From: CAIRTM01 sp963723235
Lineage (GTDB): Bacteria; Desulfobacterota; WTBG01; CAIYCZ01; CAIRTM01
Assembly: GCA_963723235.1 (NCBI GenBank)
Contig: CAVRPV010000010.1
Span: 124,001 to 188,000, forward strand
Reading direction: 5' to 3'
Length of the DNA: 64,000 nt
Shown here: in pieces, positions 20,178 through 29,316 of the stretch
Position numbering within the stretch: the first letter of the stretch is position 1
Layout: every line of letters begins with the position of its first letter
Made by a program: the position numbers and the translations under genes
Notes under the pieces: model-generated
The model's database searches: none
The model's input: only the letters and a program-made list of their open reading frames with translations
Told to the model about the DNA's origin: nothing

Positions 20178-20524
20178 GGCAGTTTCACCGAAATTGCCTG
20201 TACGTATTTCCAGGTTTTAGGAGTTTGCTGCGGCAGGCCGAAATGCTTCAGCCAGCGCAGACGCCAGGATGTGTTTCCGGTCAGATCAGCAAGGTCATTA
20301 CAGATGCGTTCTACGCAGATGCCCAGAGATTCAAGTGCCTGGGTTTGCAGCGCAGGACTGGCGCAGGGCTTGGCGCACAGGCACGCTTGCGCGCTACAGG
20401 CATTGCAGGGGCATCCGTATATCCCGCTAACAGAATGCGGGCCAAGTAATTTTTTCGGAATGCAACTGATAATCGAGCTGATTGAATACTTAACCGGCAG
20501 TCGCGTATGTGAGGATACAGCCAT
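20174..20524 (-). CDS. Small Cys-rich hypothetical protein coupled to Ppx/GppA
   Basis: 116 residues, no recognised family. A Cys-rich middle (GCPCNACSAQACLCAKPC) could bind metal, followed by a helical C-terminus. The main reason to believe it is the 4-bp ATGA overlap with the following Ppx/GppA gene and the co-directional neighbours. The start is not fixed. Confidence 0.4.
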   Translation of the reverse strand: MAVSSHTRLPVKYSISSIISCIPKKLLGPHSVSGIYGCPCNACSAQACLCAKPCASPALQTQALESLGICVERICNDLADLTGNTSWRLRWLKHFGLPQQTPKTWKYVQAISVKLP

Positions 20525-20586
20525 GGCGCGTGCATCGTGCTCAAGGTCATTGTCGGGCGGCCGTATCGTGTTGGCAGCCGCCGCTT

Positions 20587-21273
20587 CTACAGGCCTCCAT
20601 TTTCGGCAAAACTGTAGTAGCCGTATTTGCCTATTATAATATGATCATGCACGCGAATGCTCAAGAGTTTTGTTGCGCTCACCAAAGCATTGGTGAGCTG
20701 GCTGTCATGGGAGGAAGGGGCCGGATCGCCGCTTGGGTGGTTGTGGACAAGTATAATTGAAACCGCTCCGGCTTGCAGGGCGCGTTCTACGATCTTGCGG
20801 GGATACACAGCGGTTTGATCAATGGTGCCTTCCTGAATGATTTCATCGCTGAGCATCTCGTTCTTTGCATTGAGATACACAACCCGGAACTGTTCGTCGT
20901 GCAGGGCCGCCATGCTCGTGCGCAGATAGTTGATCAGGGCCTGCGGGCTTGCAATAACATCGCGTTTCACAATTGCAGCCGAGAGGTAGTAATCACAGCA
21001 GGCGCGTATCAGCTTGAGCAGCAGTGCGCTGTGCTCGCCGATAGCATCAACCTGCTGCAACTCTTCAAGCGATGCGTCAAGTACGCCCTGAAATGAGGCA
21101 AAGCGCTTGAGCAGATTTTTTGCGGTTGGTTTAACATCCTTGCGCACGATGCACCAGGTCAGCAGAAGTTCAAGCACTTCATAGTCATGAAACGCCGCAA
21201 GTCCCTGCTGCTTGAACGTATCTTTGATGCGTCGTCGGTGTCCGTCTGTATGCTGTGCAGGCTTCTGTGCCAT
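20587..21273 (-). CDS. radC: RadC/JAB-domain protein
   Basis: An N-terminal helix-hairpin-helix-like region (YEVLELLLTWCI, LLKRFASFQGVLDAS) is followed by the JAMM metalloprotease-like domain with the zinc motif HNHPSGDPAPSSHD. RadC proteins are widespread but of unsettled function; the old DNA-repair name is historical. I prefer ATG 21273 (MAQKPAQHTDGHRRRI); the frame is open upstream to an ATG at 21316-21318, which would add 15 residues of unlike composition. Confidence 0.88.
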   Translation of the reverse strand: MAQKPAQHTDGHRRRIKDTFKQQGLAAFHDYEVLELLLTWCIVRKDVKPTAKNLLKRFASFQGVLDASLEELQQVDAIGEHSALLLKLIRACCDYYLSAAIVKRDVIASPQALINYLRTSMAALHDEQFRVVYLNAKNEMLSDEIIQEGTIDQTAVYPRKIVERALQAGAVSIILVHNHPSGDPAPSSHDSQLTNALVSATKLLSIRVHDHIIIGKYGYYSFAENGGL

Positions 21274-21560
21274 GGTGATCAGGGGCGAACGGAAATGAAT
21301 GAGTCCGAATTTCCACAAGCAATGACACTGGGGCGAGTTTCAATCGCATCACGTGCTTGAGGTATAAACGCAATTCAAGAGAGTTTATTCCATTCAGCGG
21401 TATTTTTGCAGCAGTATAATGTGTTGGATGCATAGGTATGTAATGTACGGCAGGTGCCGGGAATTCGGCGCTTCGTTAACACATGGTTTTGAAGGCAGGA
21501 AATAATGAGGGAAGTTACGATGTGGCTCTCTGGCGGTTCGTCGGTTTAGATAGGGCCTGT

Positions 21561-24011
21561 TTAACCGATTCCGGCCAGTTCAAACCGGCCCTTCCAGCGC
21601 AGGGCAAGGATTTTTTTCAGGGCCTGATTTTCAGGATGCTCAAGAAGCGGGTCCTGGTCAACCAAATCAAACGCGGCACTGCGGGCTTCCTGCAGGATAC
21701 GGATATCTCGCCCGATATGGGCAACCCTGAAATCCGGCAGCCCGGATTGACGCGTTCCAAGGAATTCACCGGGCCCGCGGATGTTGAAATCCTCCTCGGC
21801 TATTTTAAACCCGTCATTGGTCTGCTCCATTATTGTCAGCCGGCGGCGGGCATCATCGGAGCGTGAAAACTGCGCCAGCAGCACGCACAGCGATTCAGCC
21901 GCACCGCGGCCAACACGCCCGCGCAGCTGATGCAGCTGCGACAAGCCGAAGCGCTCGGCATGTTCTATAATCATGAGTGCCGCATTGGGCACATCGATGC
22001 CGACCTCAACAACCGTGGTGGCGACCAGGATATGCGTGTGTCCCGCGCTGAACTCCCGCATAACAGCTTCTTTTTCATCGCTGCGCATGCGGCCGTGCAG
22101 CAGGGCAACGCTAAATTCAGGGAATATGTCCTGCTGCAGATGCGCTGCCATGCGGGTTGCATCCAGCAAGTCAAGTTTCTCGGATGTTTCAACCAAAGGA
22201 TATACGATAAAGGCCTGGTTGTTGTTGGCAAGTGTTTTGCGAACAAGCGTATATACGTCCTGGCGCTTGGATTCACTGTACAGCCTGGTAGTAACCGGTG
22301 TCCGGCCGGGCGGCAGTTCATTGATGACCGAGACATCAAGATCGCCATACACCGTCAGGCCCAGGGTGCGCGGAATCGGTGTTGCGGTCATGACAAGGAT
22401 GTCCGGATTCGTCCCCTTTTTTTTGAAGTTCGCACGCTGGAGAACGCCGAATTTGTGCTGTTCATCTATAATGACAAGGCCAAGCCGGTGAAAGGCTACC
22501 GCTTCCTGAATGAGTGCGTGCGTGCCGATGATAAGCTGGGCGCTGCCGTTGCCAATGGCCGCTAGAATTTCAGAGCGCGCTGTTCTGGGCTGGTTGCCGG
22601 TCAGCATGGCAATACGCAGGTTGCGGGCAAGCGGCAGGCTGCTGATAGTTGCGTAATGCTGTTCAGCCAGAATTTCAGTCGGGGCCATGATGGCAGCCTG
22701 GCAGCCGTTCTGCACGGCAAAACAGGCCGCAAGCAGGCTGACAACTGTTTTGCCGCTGCCGACATCGCCCTGCAGCAAACGGTGCATGGGTATTGGGGCT
22801 GCCATGTCAGCGCGGATTTCCGCAAGAACACGCAGCTGCGCTGCGGTCAGGCCGAAGGGCAGGGAATTGATGAGGGTGTTCAGGTCTTTGTCGGCAATTG
22901 ACAGCGCCATGCCCTGCTCAAGTGCGGCCCCCTTTTTTTTAAGGGCCAGCATGGTTTGGAGCAGGAAGAATTCATCAAACACAATGCGGCGATGGTAGCG
23001 TGAGGTACCCGCATTGAGCCGGTCAAGGTCGTCTTCGGCGTGGGGCTGATGCGCGTGGATGAACGCATCCTGCAGCGCAACAAGCTTGAACCGGGATCGA
23101 ATGCGCTGCGGAAGGTAGTCGCATACCATGTCGGGGATATGACGGGTAAGCGCCTGCATGACGCGTTGCACGGTTTTTTGTGTCAGGCCCTCGGTAAGGG
23201 GATAGAGCGGGGTTATGGCGAGAAGTGCGCGCGGGTCCTCATCGGGCTCAAGCAGTTCAATCTCAGGGTGATGCATTTCAAGGCGAAAGCCGAAGCGTGT
23301 CGCCTGTCCGGTTACCATGACCCTGGATCCGTCAGGGTATTTTTTTTTCAGCAAAGCGGCATAGCGCGGAGAGAGTTTAAACCATTTGGCCGCCATGACT
23401 GCGCTTCCGTCGCTTATGAGTATCTCAAGCAGACGAAGACGCCCCGTTGATTTCAGCGCGGGACTGCCGTGTATATTGCCGATCACAACAGCATGTGTCC
23501 CGGGCTCGATCCGGTCGATCGGTTCAATTGTGCGTCGGTCGATATAGGTCCGCGGCAGGAGATAGAGCAGGTCTTCAAATGTTCGGGCGTTCAGCCGTTC
23601 AAGCGCCTCGGCTGTTTTCGGGCCGACACCGGGCAGGTCGCTTACAGGGCGCGCAAGCTGCTGCAAAGATTCATGCATATGAGCGCCATCTGCAGTATTA
23701 TTATGTTCAGTCTGAGGTATTTCTTCTAACTGTTCGATTTTTAATAATATTTCTATTGATTTCAGAATCAGCTTTCGCTGTTGTTGATGATCAAGGTCAT
23801 AGAAATTCCTGAATCTTTCCGCAATTTCAAGCATGCTCTGCCGGACGGTATCCTGACAGGTTTGTTCAGCTGTTTGGCGCGCCAGAGCGGGCAATAGAAT
23901 GTCGAGGCCCTTGATTGTGTTCAGATTGGCGAAGTTATTTTTGGCCGCGAAACTGAGAGGTTTGTGCATGGCACGCACAATTTCAGCACGTGATCTGGGC
24001 TTGTCCGGCAT
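21561..24011 (-). CDS. recG: ATP-dependent DNA helicase RecG
   Basis: 816 residues, intact. It has an N-terminal extension of about 110 residues, the wedge/OB domain (PVSDLPGVGPKTAEALERL onward), then superfamily 2 helicase motifs: GDVGSGKTVVSLLAA (Walker A), IIDEQHKFGVLQR (DExH), MTATPIPRTL and the C-terminal QLRGRVGRG. It remodels stalled replication forks and branched DNA. Codon use and integrity stand out beside the broken neighbours. Confidence 0.97.
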   Translation of the reverse strand: MPDKPRSRAEIVRAMHKPLSFAAKNNFANLNTIKGLDILLPALARQTAEQTCQDTVRQSMLEIAERFRNFYDLDHQQQRKLILKSIEILLKIEQLEEIPQTEHNNTADGAHMHESLQQLARPVSDLPGVGPKTAEALERLNARTFEDLLYLLPRTYIDRRTIEPIDRIEPGTHAVVIGNIHGSPALKSTGRLRLLEILISDGSAVMAAKWFKLSPRYAALLKKKYPDGSRVMVTGQATRFGFRLEMHHPEIELLEPDEDPRALLAITPLYPLTEGLTQKTVQRVMQALTRHIPDMVCDYLPQRIRSRFKLVALQDAFIHAHQPHAEDDLDRLNAGTSRYHRRIVFDEFFLLQTMLALKKKGAALEQGMALSIADKDLNTLINSLPFGLTAAQLRVLAEIRADMAAPIPMHRLLQGDVGSGKTVVSLLAACFAVQNGCQAAIMAPTEILAEQHYATISSLPLARNLRIAMLTGNQPRTARSEILAAIGNGSAQLIIGTHALIQEAVAFHRLGLVIIDEQHKFGVLQRANFKKKGTNPDILVMTATPIPRTLGLTVYGDLDVSVINELPPGRTPVTTRLYSESKRQDVYTLVRKTLANNNQAFIVYPLVETSEKLDLLDATRMAAHLQQDIFPEFSVALLHGRMRSDEKEAVMREFSAGHTHILVATTVVEVGIDVPNAALMIIEHAERFGLSQLHQLRGRVGRGAAESLCVLLAQFSRSDDARRRLTIMEQTNDGFKIAEEDFNIRGPGEFLGTRQSGLPDFRVAHIGRDIRILQEARSAAFDLVDQDPLLEHPENQALKKILALRWKGRFELAGIG

Positions 24012-24124
24012 CGTTTTTTTCAGTTTCTGGTTATGTCATGACAACCGGTGGTCGTTGCCACGGCATGCAAATAAGTGTCTGCGGGGATGTGCCGCATGAC
24101 GTGCCTGAAATGAGGTAACTGTAT

Positions 24125-25091
24125 CTAATCAGCAGGCTTTGTATGCATACCTGCTGTTTCCGGGAAAAGATAGTCGATAAAATGTTCGGCAATACGCTGG
24201 CCTCCGCGCGGTGAAATAGCCAGATCCGGGGCCAGTTCGATCACGTGGGTCTGCTAGACCGTCGGCTGAGCGCATACAGTCGATGCCGGCAACAGGCAGT
24301 CCGGCTGCTTTGACAATGCGTTTGCCAAGGTCTATCAGGTCAGCACTCACCTGTTCGGTAATATCATGCACGCTGCCGCCGGTATGGTAGTTTGCAGTCT
24401 GGCGCACGGTAACCGTTTGTCCGGCATCCGGGATGCTGTCAAAGGAAGAACCGATCGTGTGCAGAAACCGTTCGGTTTCGCGGTCAAGGGGGATTCTGTG
24501 AACCGGATCGATTGCAGTGCTGCGACGGTTTTGAGCTGCAATGAGTTTGCGGACAGTGCTGCTGCCGTTGCCGATGACACAGGCAGGTCTGCGCTGCAGG
24601 GCGCTCACAAAGCGGTAATTGATAAAGACAAGGCGATAGTCCTCACCTTTGACCATCTTTTCAAGCAGAATATCGGGTTCAAACCGGCGCGCGTTTCTCA
24701 GCGCGGTTTTCAGGTCGTGCTGCGTGGTAATGTTTGTCGCGACCCCGCGGGCGCCCCATTGCATGCAGGGCTTGACCACGATCGGGCTGTGCTGTTCAAG
24801 GAAGCCACAAGCCTGATTGAAACCGGCATAGAGTTCCTGTGGAGGAACCGGGAATCCGCGCTCACGTAAAAAACATCCTGCAAGGTACTTGTTTTGCGTC
24901 AGGTGAAAGGTGACCGCGCCGACACGGTCGCTCAAAGAGCGATAGCAGCGGATTGTGGATGCGCCGTGGCACAGCTCGAATACGGGAACCGAGGCATCGA
25001 TCACACGAACTGTAATACCGCGCCGGAGTGCTTCGTTTGTAATCGTGGTGGTATAGGGGCTGAGCATGGGATCCAATGTGCTGACAGGCAT
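24125..25091 (-). CDS. ATP-grasp ligase, cyanophycin synthetase / GshAB-like, one frameshift
   Basis: About 321 residues. The ATP-grasp fold is seen in VVKPCMQWGARGV (P-loop-like Lys), LLEKMVKGEDYRLVFI, VIGNGSSTVRKLIAAQN and TANYHTGGSVHDITEQVS; the latter two closely resemble the ATP-grasp core of cyanophycin synthetase and of bifunctional GshAB. The frame is lost near 24250; the alternative frame gives THVIELAPDLAISPRGGQR (metal-ligand ending) and finishes at 24125. It lacks the Mur-ligase-like half of cyanophycin synthetase, so it is probably a stand-alone carboxylate-amine ligase of unknown substrate. It starts 2 bases after the upstream gene, so they form a pair. Confidence 0.75.
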
Positions 25092-25093
25092 GA

Positions 25094-26041
25094 TTATGCT
25101 CCGGAACGGTCGGGCCGCGCGTCCGGCAGAGCGCAGTCCGGGGTGAGACGCTGTTGCGGCGCAGCAAATGGCGCAGCTCCCAGCAGGGCCGGTTCAAGTT
25201 CGCGGCACAGGTTAAGGCTGAGCTGAATGGAGCGGTCATAGAGCTCAAGGATTGTGACCGTGCGTTCTTCTCCGGTTGCATTATCTGTAAGGGGCATGGG
25301 CCCATGCAGGCCGGGTGCTTGTTTAACGCAGCCCGGCAGATAGAAAAGCGCGGCAATTTCGCGCATCCTTGCGGGCAGCAGCGGATGCAGCATCTCTAGC
25401 AACATGCGTGATAAAGGGCATTGCATACAGGCCCTGCATGCGCCTGAAAACTTTGAGGCAGTGCAACAGGGCGTCCGGAAGCCGGGGGCAGGCACAATCA
25501 ACAGACGCTGATGTGAATGCCTCCTGAAGAAGCGTACGCACCGGAAGTTCGCAGCAGTGCATAATGCTGTTTTAAAGAATAGCTCTTAATATTTGCCAGT
25601 GTACCGGCAAGGTATACATCAAGCATGGTTTCAAAGCGCCGGTGCATTTGAACCGCGCGGGTACGTTGAGCGGGATCGGTATCATAATAATTGCCGGTTT
25701 CCTGGTACACAAGCGGATGAAAGCAGCTGTCTACAACACTGTGGGTCAGCATGCCGATGAGCATCGCGCGAACCGGTCCGGGATGGCGCGCCTGTTGCTG
25801 CTGCTGCGGCTACGCTGCCGATTATGGTCAATGGATCTGTGCCTCTGCCGTGCATAGCGTCGGCAAAGTCGAGCACTGTCTTTTTCCAGCGGCGGCTGCG
25901 GACGTAGAATGCAGCGTCATGCATAACCGCGCCAAGCTGCACACAATAGGGATACTGCTCAGCCAGGTCACCGAGTGCTGAGCCCTGCAGCACGGTTGTG
26001 ACCCTGTGTGCAATCAGCCAGTGGGTTATTTCCTTGGGCAT
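25094..26041 (-). CDS. Zinc-dependent phospholipase C-like protein, three frameshifts
   Basis: Reconstructed from four frame segments: PKEITHWLIAHRV through CVQLGAVMHDAAFYV; MLIGMLTHSVVDSCFHPLVYQ; LPVRTLLQEAFTSAS; and MREIAALFYLPG to the stop. Frame changes lie near 25790, 25565 and 25420. The spaced His/Asp pattern (THW, AVMHDA, LTHSVVDSCFHP) matches the S1/P1 nuclease-zinc phospholipase C fold seen in many uncharacterised cytoplasmic bacterial proteins. Whether it hydrolyses phospholipids is unknown. The joined length is about 315 residues. ATG 26041 is chosen because the conserved PKEITHW follows it. The stop is 2 bases from the ATP-grasp gene. Confidence 0.62.
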
Positions 26042-26242
26042 GATTTTTACCGCAGTTATAATGATATCATCTTGACCGGTAATGCGTTCATAGTATAGTA
26101 AAGAACAGTCAGGCCGGTCAACATTTATCAACCATAACCCGGCAGACGTATTTCATTGCATGCAGGATGTTGATATTGGCAAAGCCGGGTGATGCGGGAT
26201 CTGGCGGCAGTGATTGATGGTTGCAGCACAGGAGGTTTATTG

Positions 26243-27046
26243 ATGGACAATGTCTGGTTTGCACTGGGATTGACTTTGCTGGCCGGTCTTTCAACCGGCA
26301 TAGGCAGTGCCCTGGCTTTTTTTACCACGCGAACCAATACGAAATTTCTCGCAACCTCGCTTGGTTTTTCAGCAGGCGTGATGCTGTATGTCTCCTTTGT
26401 GGAAATATTTCAAAAAGCGCGCGAATCGCTGGTGTCTGAATTGGGGCAGGGGCCCGGTGTCGCTCTGACCGTGGCAGCTTTTTTCAGCGGTATTGCGCTG
26501 GCCGCCCTGATTGACCGGCTTGTACCCGGTTTTGAGAATCCACATGAAATACGCTGCGTTGAGCAGATGCAGCCCGGACAGGCGCCCGCAGATGCGCAAT
26601 TGCTGCGCATGGGTCTTTTCTCTGCGCTTGCAATTGCTATCCACAATTTCCCCGAAGGCCTGGCCACGTTTATTGCCGCGCTCAATGATGTGAACCTGGG
26701 TATCAGTACCGCTGTTGCTATCGCTGTTCATAACATCCCCGAAGGCATTGCGGTTGCCGTACCCATATACTACGCAACCGGCAGCCGCAGGAAAGCCTTT
26801 ACGCTTTCATTTGCCTCGGGGCTGGCCGAACCGGCCGGAGCGCTCATCGGTTTACTTGTGCTGACGTTCTTTTTTAATAACCTGGTATTCGGTATCATGT
26901 TCGCAGGCGTGGGCGGTATCATGGTGTATATCGCGCTTGATGAACTGCTGCCCTGTGCCGAGCATTACGGCGAACATCATCTGGCTATCACCGGCCTGAT
27001 GGGCGGTATGTTCGTCATGGCATTGAGTCTGTTGTTGCTTGGATAA
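26243..27046 (+). CDS. ZIP-family divalent metal transporter (ZupT-like)
   Basis: 267 residues from ATG 26243, supported by AGGAGG 7 bases upstream. About eight membrane helices with the ZIP metal-binding signatures on two helices: HNFPEGLATF and HNIPEGIAVAVP, plus EPAGALIGL. ZupT-type carriers import zinc and also iron or manganese. The gene is divergent from the phospholipase-like gene; the 200-base spacer contains a partial palindrome (GTTATAATGATATCAT, about 26056-26071) that is too weak to call a Zur site. Confidence 0.9.
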   Translation: MDNVWFALGLTLLAGLSTGIGSALAFFTTRTNTKFLATSLGFSAGVMLYVSFVEIFQKARESLVSELGQGPGVALTVAAFFSGIALAALIDRLVPGFENPHEIRCVEQMQPGQAPADAQLLRMGLFSALAIAIHNFPEGLATFIAALNDVNLGISTAVAIAVHNIPEGIAVAVPIYYATGSRRKAFTLSFASGLAEPAGALIGLLVLTFFFNNLVFGIMFAGVGGIMVYIALDELLPCAEHYGEHHLAITGLMGGMFVMALSLLLLG

Positions 27047-27066
27047 GGCAGGCGGGGCAGGGGGGA

Positions 27067-27273
27067 TTAAAACAGTTTTTCCTCTTTTTCTTTTTCCTTT
27101 AAATAGCACATCACGGCTTCGAGGCTGTACTTGACCGAACGGTGATTCGGGGCTGTGCAAACATACTCGGGTCCATGGCCTGACGAGCGCCATTTTTCGA
27201 GTTCTCCTTCGGATATTTTGAGAAGTTCGGAAACCTGTTTTGAAGAGAGCAGGTCAGATGCCTGTAGTCGCAT
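27067..27273 (-). CDS. Small helix-turn-helix (excisionase/MerR-like) protein
   Basis: 68 residues: SKQVSELLKISEGELEKWR forms the winged-helix recognition segment of the AlpA/excisionase-type DNA-binding fold, followed by RSVKYSLEAVMCYLKEKEK. Such small proteins are phage or plasmid accessory factors, or free-standing regulators. There is no integrase beside it, so a housekeeping or relic role is possible. It is convergent with the ZIP gene. Confidence 0.7.
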   Translation of the reverse strand: MRLQASDLLSSKQVSELLKISEGELEKWRSSGHGPEYVCTAPNHRSVKYSLEAVMCYLKEKEKEEKLF

Positions 27274-27461
27274 AATGCTTGTTTCTCCTGATGCGCACGT
27301 TATGTTGATGTATTCTACAGCCTGCGTTTGATCGTGTGCGTTGATGCGTCAAACTGAGCGCTGTTTTTTTGGGACATTCTGAATGAATTTTTTTAAAATG
27401 CAACAAAAAATATTACATTGATTAATGCACAAAACGCGTTCACAGCACATGCGGGTGATAA

Positions 27462-28457
27462 TTACCCGTCCTGAAAGCTGTCTATGGCTTCGCGTGCAGG
27501 TTCATCCGGCAGGGATTCATAACGTGGGGAAAAATGGAAGGGGGTAAGTTTTTTTGCGCCGCATTCGCGCGCGAGGATTCCGGCCTGCCGGGCGGTTAGA
27601 TGGCCGCGATCAAGGGCTTTTACGGCATCACGATCCAGAAAGGCTGCCTCGCAAAAAAAGTGGCTGGCTCCGGCGGCAAGGGTTCGTATCTTTTTTGTAT
27701 TTGCGGGTGTCGCTCCGCAGTCCGACACGTAGGCGATAATCTCTCCGGGAGTAATGTGCACAACCTGCCTGATGAGTTCACCAAGGCGCATGCTTTGCGG
27801 GGAGGCATTATCTGTTTCAGGCACAGCGATCATCGTGCTGTCGGGGCAGCCTTCACGGATACGTGTTTTGAGCGTCTGCAGCCAGGGGCCGATTGGCAGG
27901 CCGAGCCTGTTGAGCGCATCCTTATCGATGTTAATATGCGCATGTTCTTCCAACCTGTAGGCCAGTGAAATGATCCCGTTGTGATTGAGCCGCTGCGCTG
28001 TGACCCGGTAGTGCGGGTTGTTGACAACAATGCCGTTGAAAGGAAGGCGTTTTTCAGGGCCTGGTTTGAAACGGTCTTTGCATGCAAATCGCCGGGTCTT
28101 GATATTACGCGCTCCGATTTCATACACGTCAATCATGAACGGGTAGTTCTGCGTCAAATTCCAGGTATAGCCCCTGAGCTTGCCGGTCATGTTGGCGATG
28201 ATTCCCGGCGGGCCATACAGGCTCAGTATACGCTCTCGCGCCAGGTTGAGGCGCAGCAGGTGGTCAATGCCGATAAAGTGGTCAATGTGGGTGTGGGATA
28301 TAAATATTTCGGTAATTTTAAAAAGCAGGCCAGGCGAAACCCGGCTGATATCACCCAGATCAAACAACAGGGCTGTGCCTTCACCCTGCAGTCGCACATA
28401 CATGGCCGGGTCACCGAACGGCGGGTTAAGAAGCCTTGGCCGGAAAAGTGGCGTCAT
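27462..28457 (-). CDS. Metallo-beta-lactamase-fold protein, RNase Z family
   Basis: 331 residues, intact. ISHTHIDHFIGIDHLLR is the HxHxDH metal motif; LYGPPGI, YVSDCGATPAN, RGHLTARQAG and a C-terminal LTPFHFSPRY follow, the arrangement of RNase Z-type phosphodiesterases. The length fits tRNase Z, making 3' tRNA processing plausible; it is a better candidate than the shorter hydrolase at 6.3-7.1 kb. Its start codon overlaps the stop of the upstream Cys-cluster gene by 4 bases. Confidence 0.78.
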   Translation of the reverse strand: MTPLFRPRLLNPPFGDPAMYVRLQGEGTALLFDLGDISRVSPGLLFKITEIFISHTHIDHFIGIDHLLRLNLARERILSLYGPPGIIANMTGKLRGYTWNLTQNYPFMIDVYEIGARNIKTRRFACKDRFKPGPEKRLPFNGIVVNNPHYRVTAQRLNHNGIISLAYRLEEHAHINIDKDALNRLGLPIGPWLQTLKTRIREGCPDSTMIAVPETDNASPQSMRLGELIRQVVHITPGEIIAYVSDCGATPANTKKIRTLAAGASHFFCEAAFLDRDAVKALDRGHLTARQAGILARECGAKKLTPFHFSPRYESLPDEPAREAIDSFQDG

Positions 28458-28960
28458 GCAGGGCCGTCTCCATGCTTGGTCAGACGATCATTGTCCGGAT
28501 GGATGACATGCCACAGTTGTTTCTGCAGAACGTCCATGGCATCATAGAGCTTTGTGAATGCAGTGTGTGCGTTGTTGTTCTCAAGGTATGCGGTCACGCT
28601 TTTGCAATTAACCTTCACGCAGGGGAACGGGCGGCTGTCAGGCGGCAGCACGCACCCTGTGGGCCCCAGAAAGGCGCATCCGTTGGGCAGTCCGTGATTA
28701 ACGCGCAGCTCGAAAGGAGCCTCATGCTCAACACGGTATATGAAGTAATCGGCCTCGGTAAACCAGCCTTCAACCGGCATGCACTGGCAGCACGGCGCTG
28801 CGCACTCAGGGCAAAGTTGAGACGTTATGGCATCCAGCAGGGCGCGCATGTTCAACTGAATCAGGCTGTTTTGGTCGGATAGTTTTTTTAACCGGCCAAT
28901 ACTGTCAGGGTTCTTTGTAATAAAGTTCTGATAGCGTTCTTCAAGCAAATCCAGTCCCAT
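28454..28960 (-). CDS. YkgJ-family cysteine-cluster protein
   Basis: 168 residues. The cluster CPECAAPCCQC (about residue 55) and later C residues in GCAFLGPTGCVLPPDSRPFPC match the zinc/iron-chelating Cys-cluster family (formerly UPF0153), which probably binds an Fe-S cluster or zinc. ATG 28960 is preferred over the TTG at 28969 because AAGGA precedes it by 9 bases. It overlaps the RNase Z-like gene (ATGA), so the two are coupled. Confidence 0.8.
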   Translation of the reverse strand: MGLDLLEERYQNFITKNPDSIGRLKKLSDQNSLIQLNMRALLDAITSQLCPECAAPCCQCMPVEGWFTEADYFIYRVEHEAPFELRVNHGLPNGCAFLGPTGCVLPPDSRPFPCVKVNCKSVTAYLENNNAHTAFTKLYDAMDVLQKQLWHVIHPDNDRLTKHGDGPA

Positions 28961-29316
28961 TATTCTCAATCCTTATGAGAAAAGCTTCAGCGTTTTGGCC
29001 GTGAACAGCATACGTGTGTACTGTCTTCCCGATCCGCGAGTGTGTTGTTTTAAAATTTTAACATAAATTTTTACGCGGGTACAGTTATAACGATTCTGCA
29101 CAGATCCTTTTATGGCACGCTATCAGATCATGCCGGATTAAGAGCCGGTAGCGTTGAATGCGGCAGACCAGCAGTTCTGTAATATCTTGCATGTATAAAA
29201 AATTTTTAATTTTTCTGTCATCCCTGGTTAATACACTTGGTGTATTGTGGTAAACTTTTGGCAGATTGAAATTTATAATTGTTCATTGTGTCCAGATTCA
29301 AGGAGGAAAGAACGCG
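28961..29316. other. Divergent intergenic region, 356 bases
   Basis: A+T-rich spacer between the Cys-cluster gene and the LtaS-like gene. The one clear structure is a 7-bp inverted repeat with a 3-base centre, AATACAC-TTG-GTGTATT (29230-29246), placed where an operator for the sulfatase gene could sit. No convincing RNA gene or open frame is present. Confidence 0.5.

Noticed and set aside
26056..26071. Zur operator upstream of the ZIP transporter
   Set aside because: Only one half matches a Zur-like palindrome; the other half is degenerate.
27067..27273. Excisionase of a prophage
   Set aside because: Only the small HTH protein is present; no integrase or phage genes flank it.
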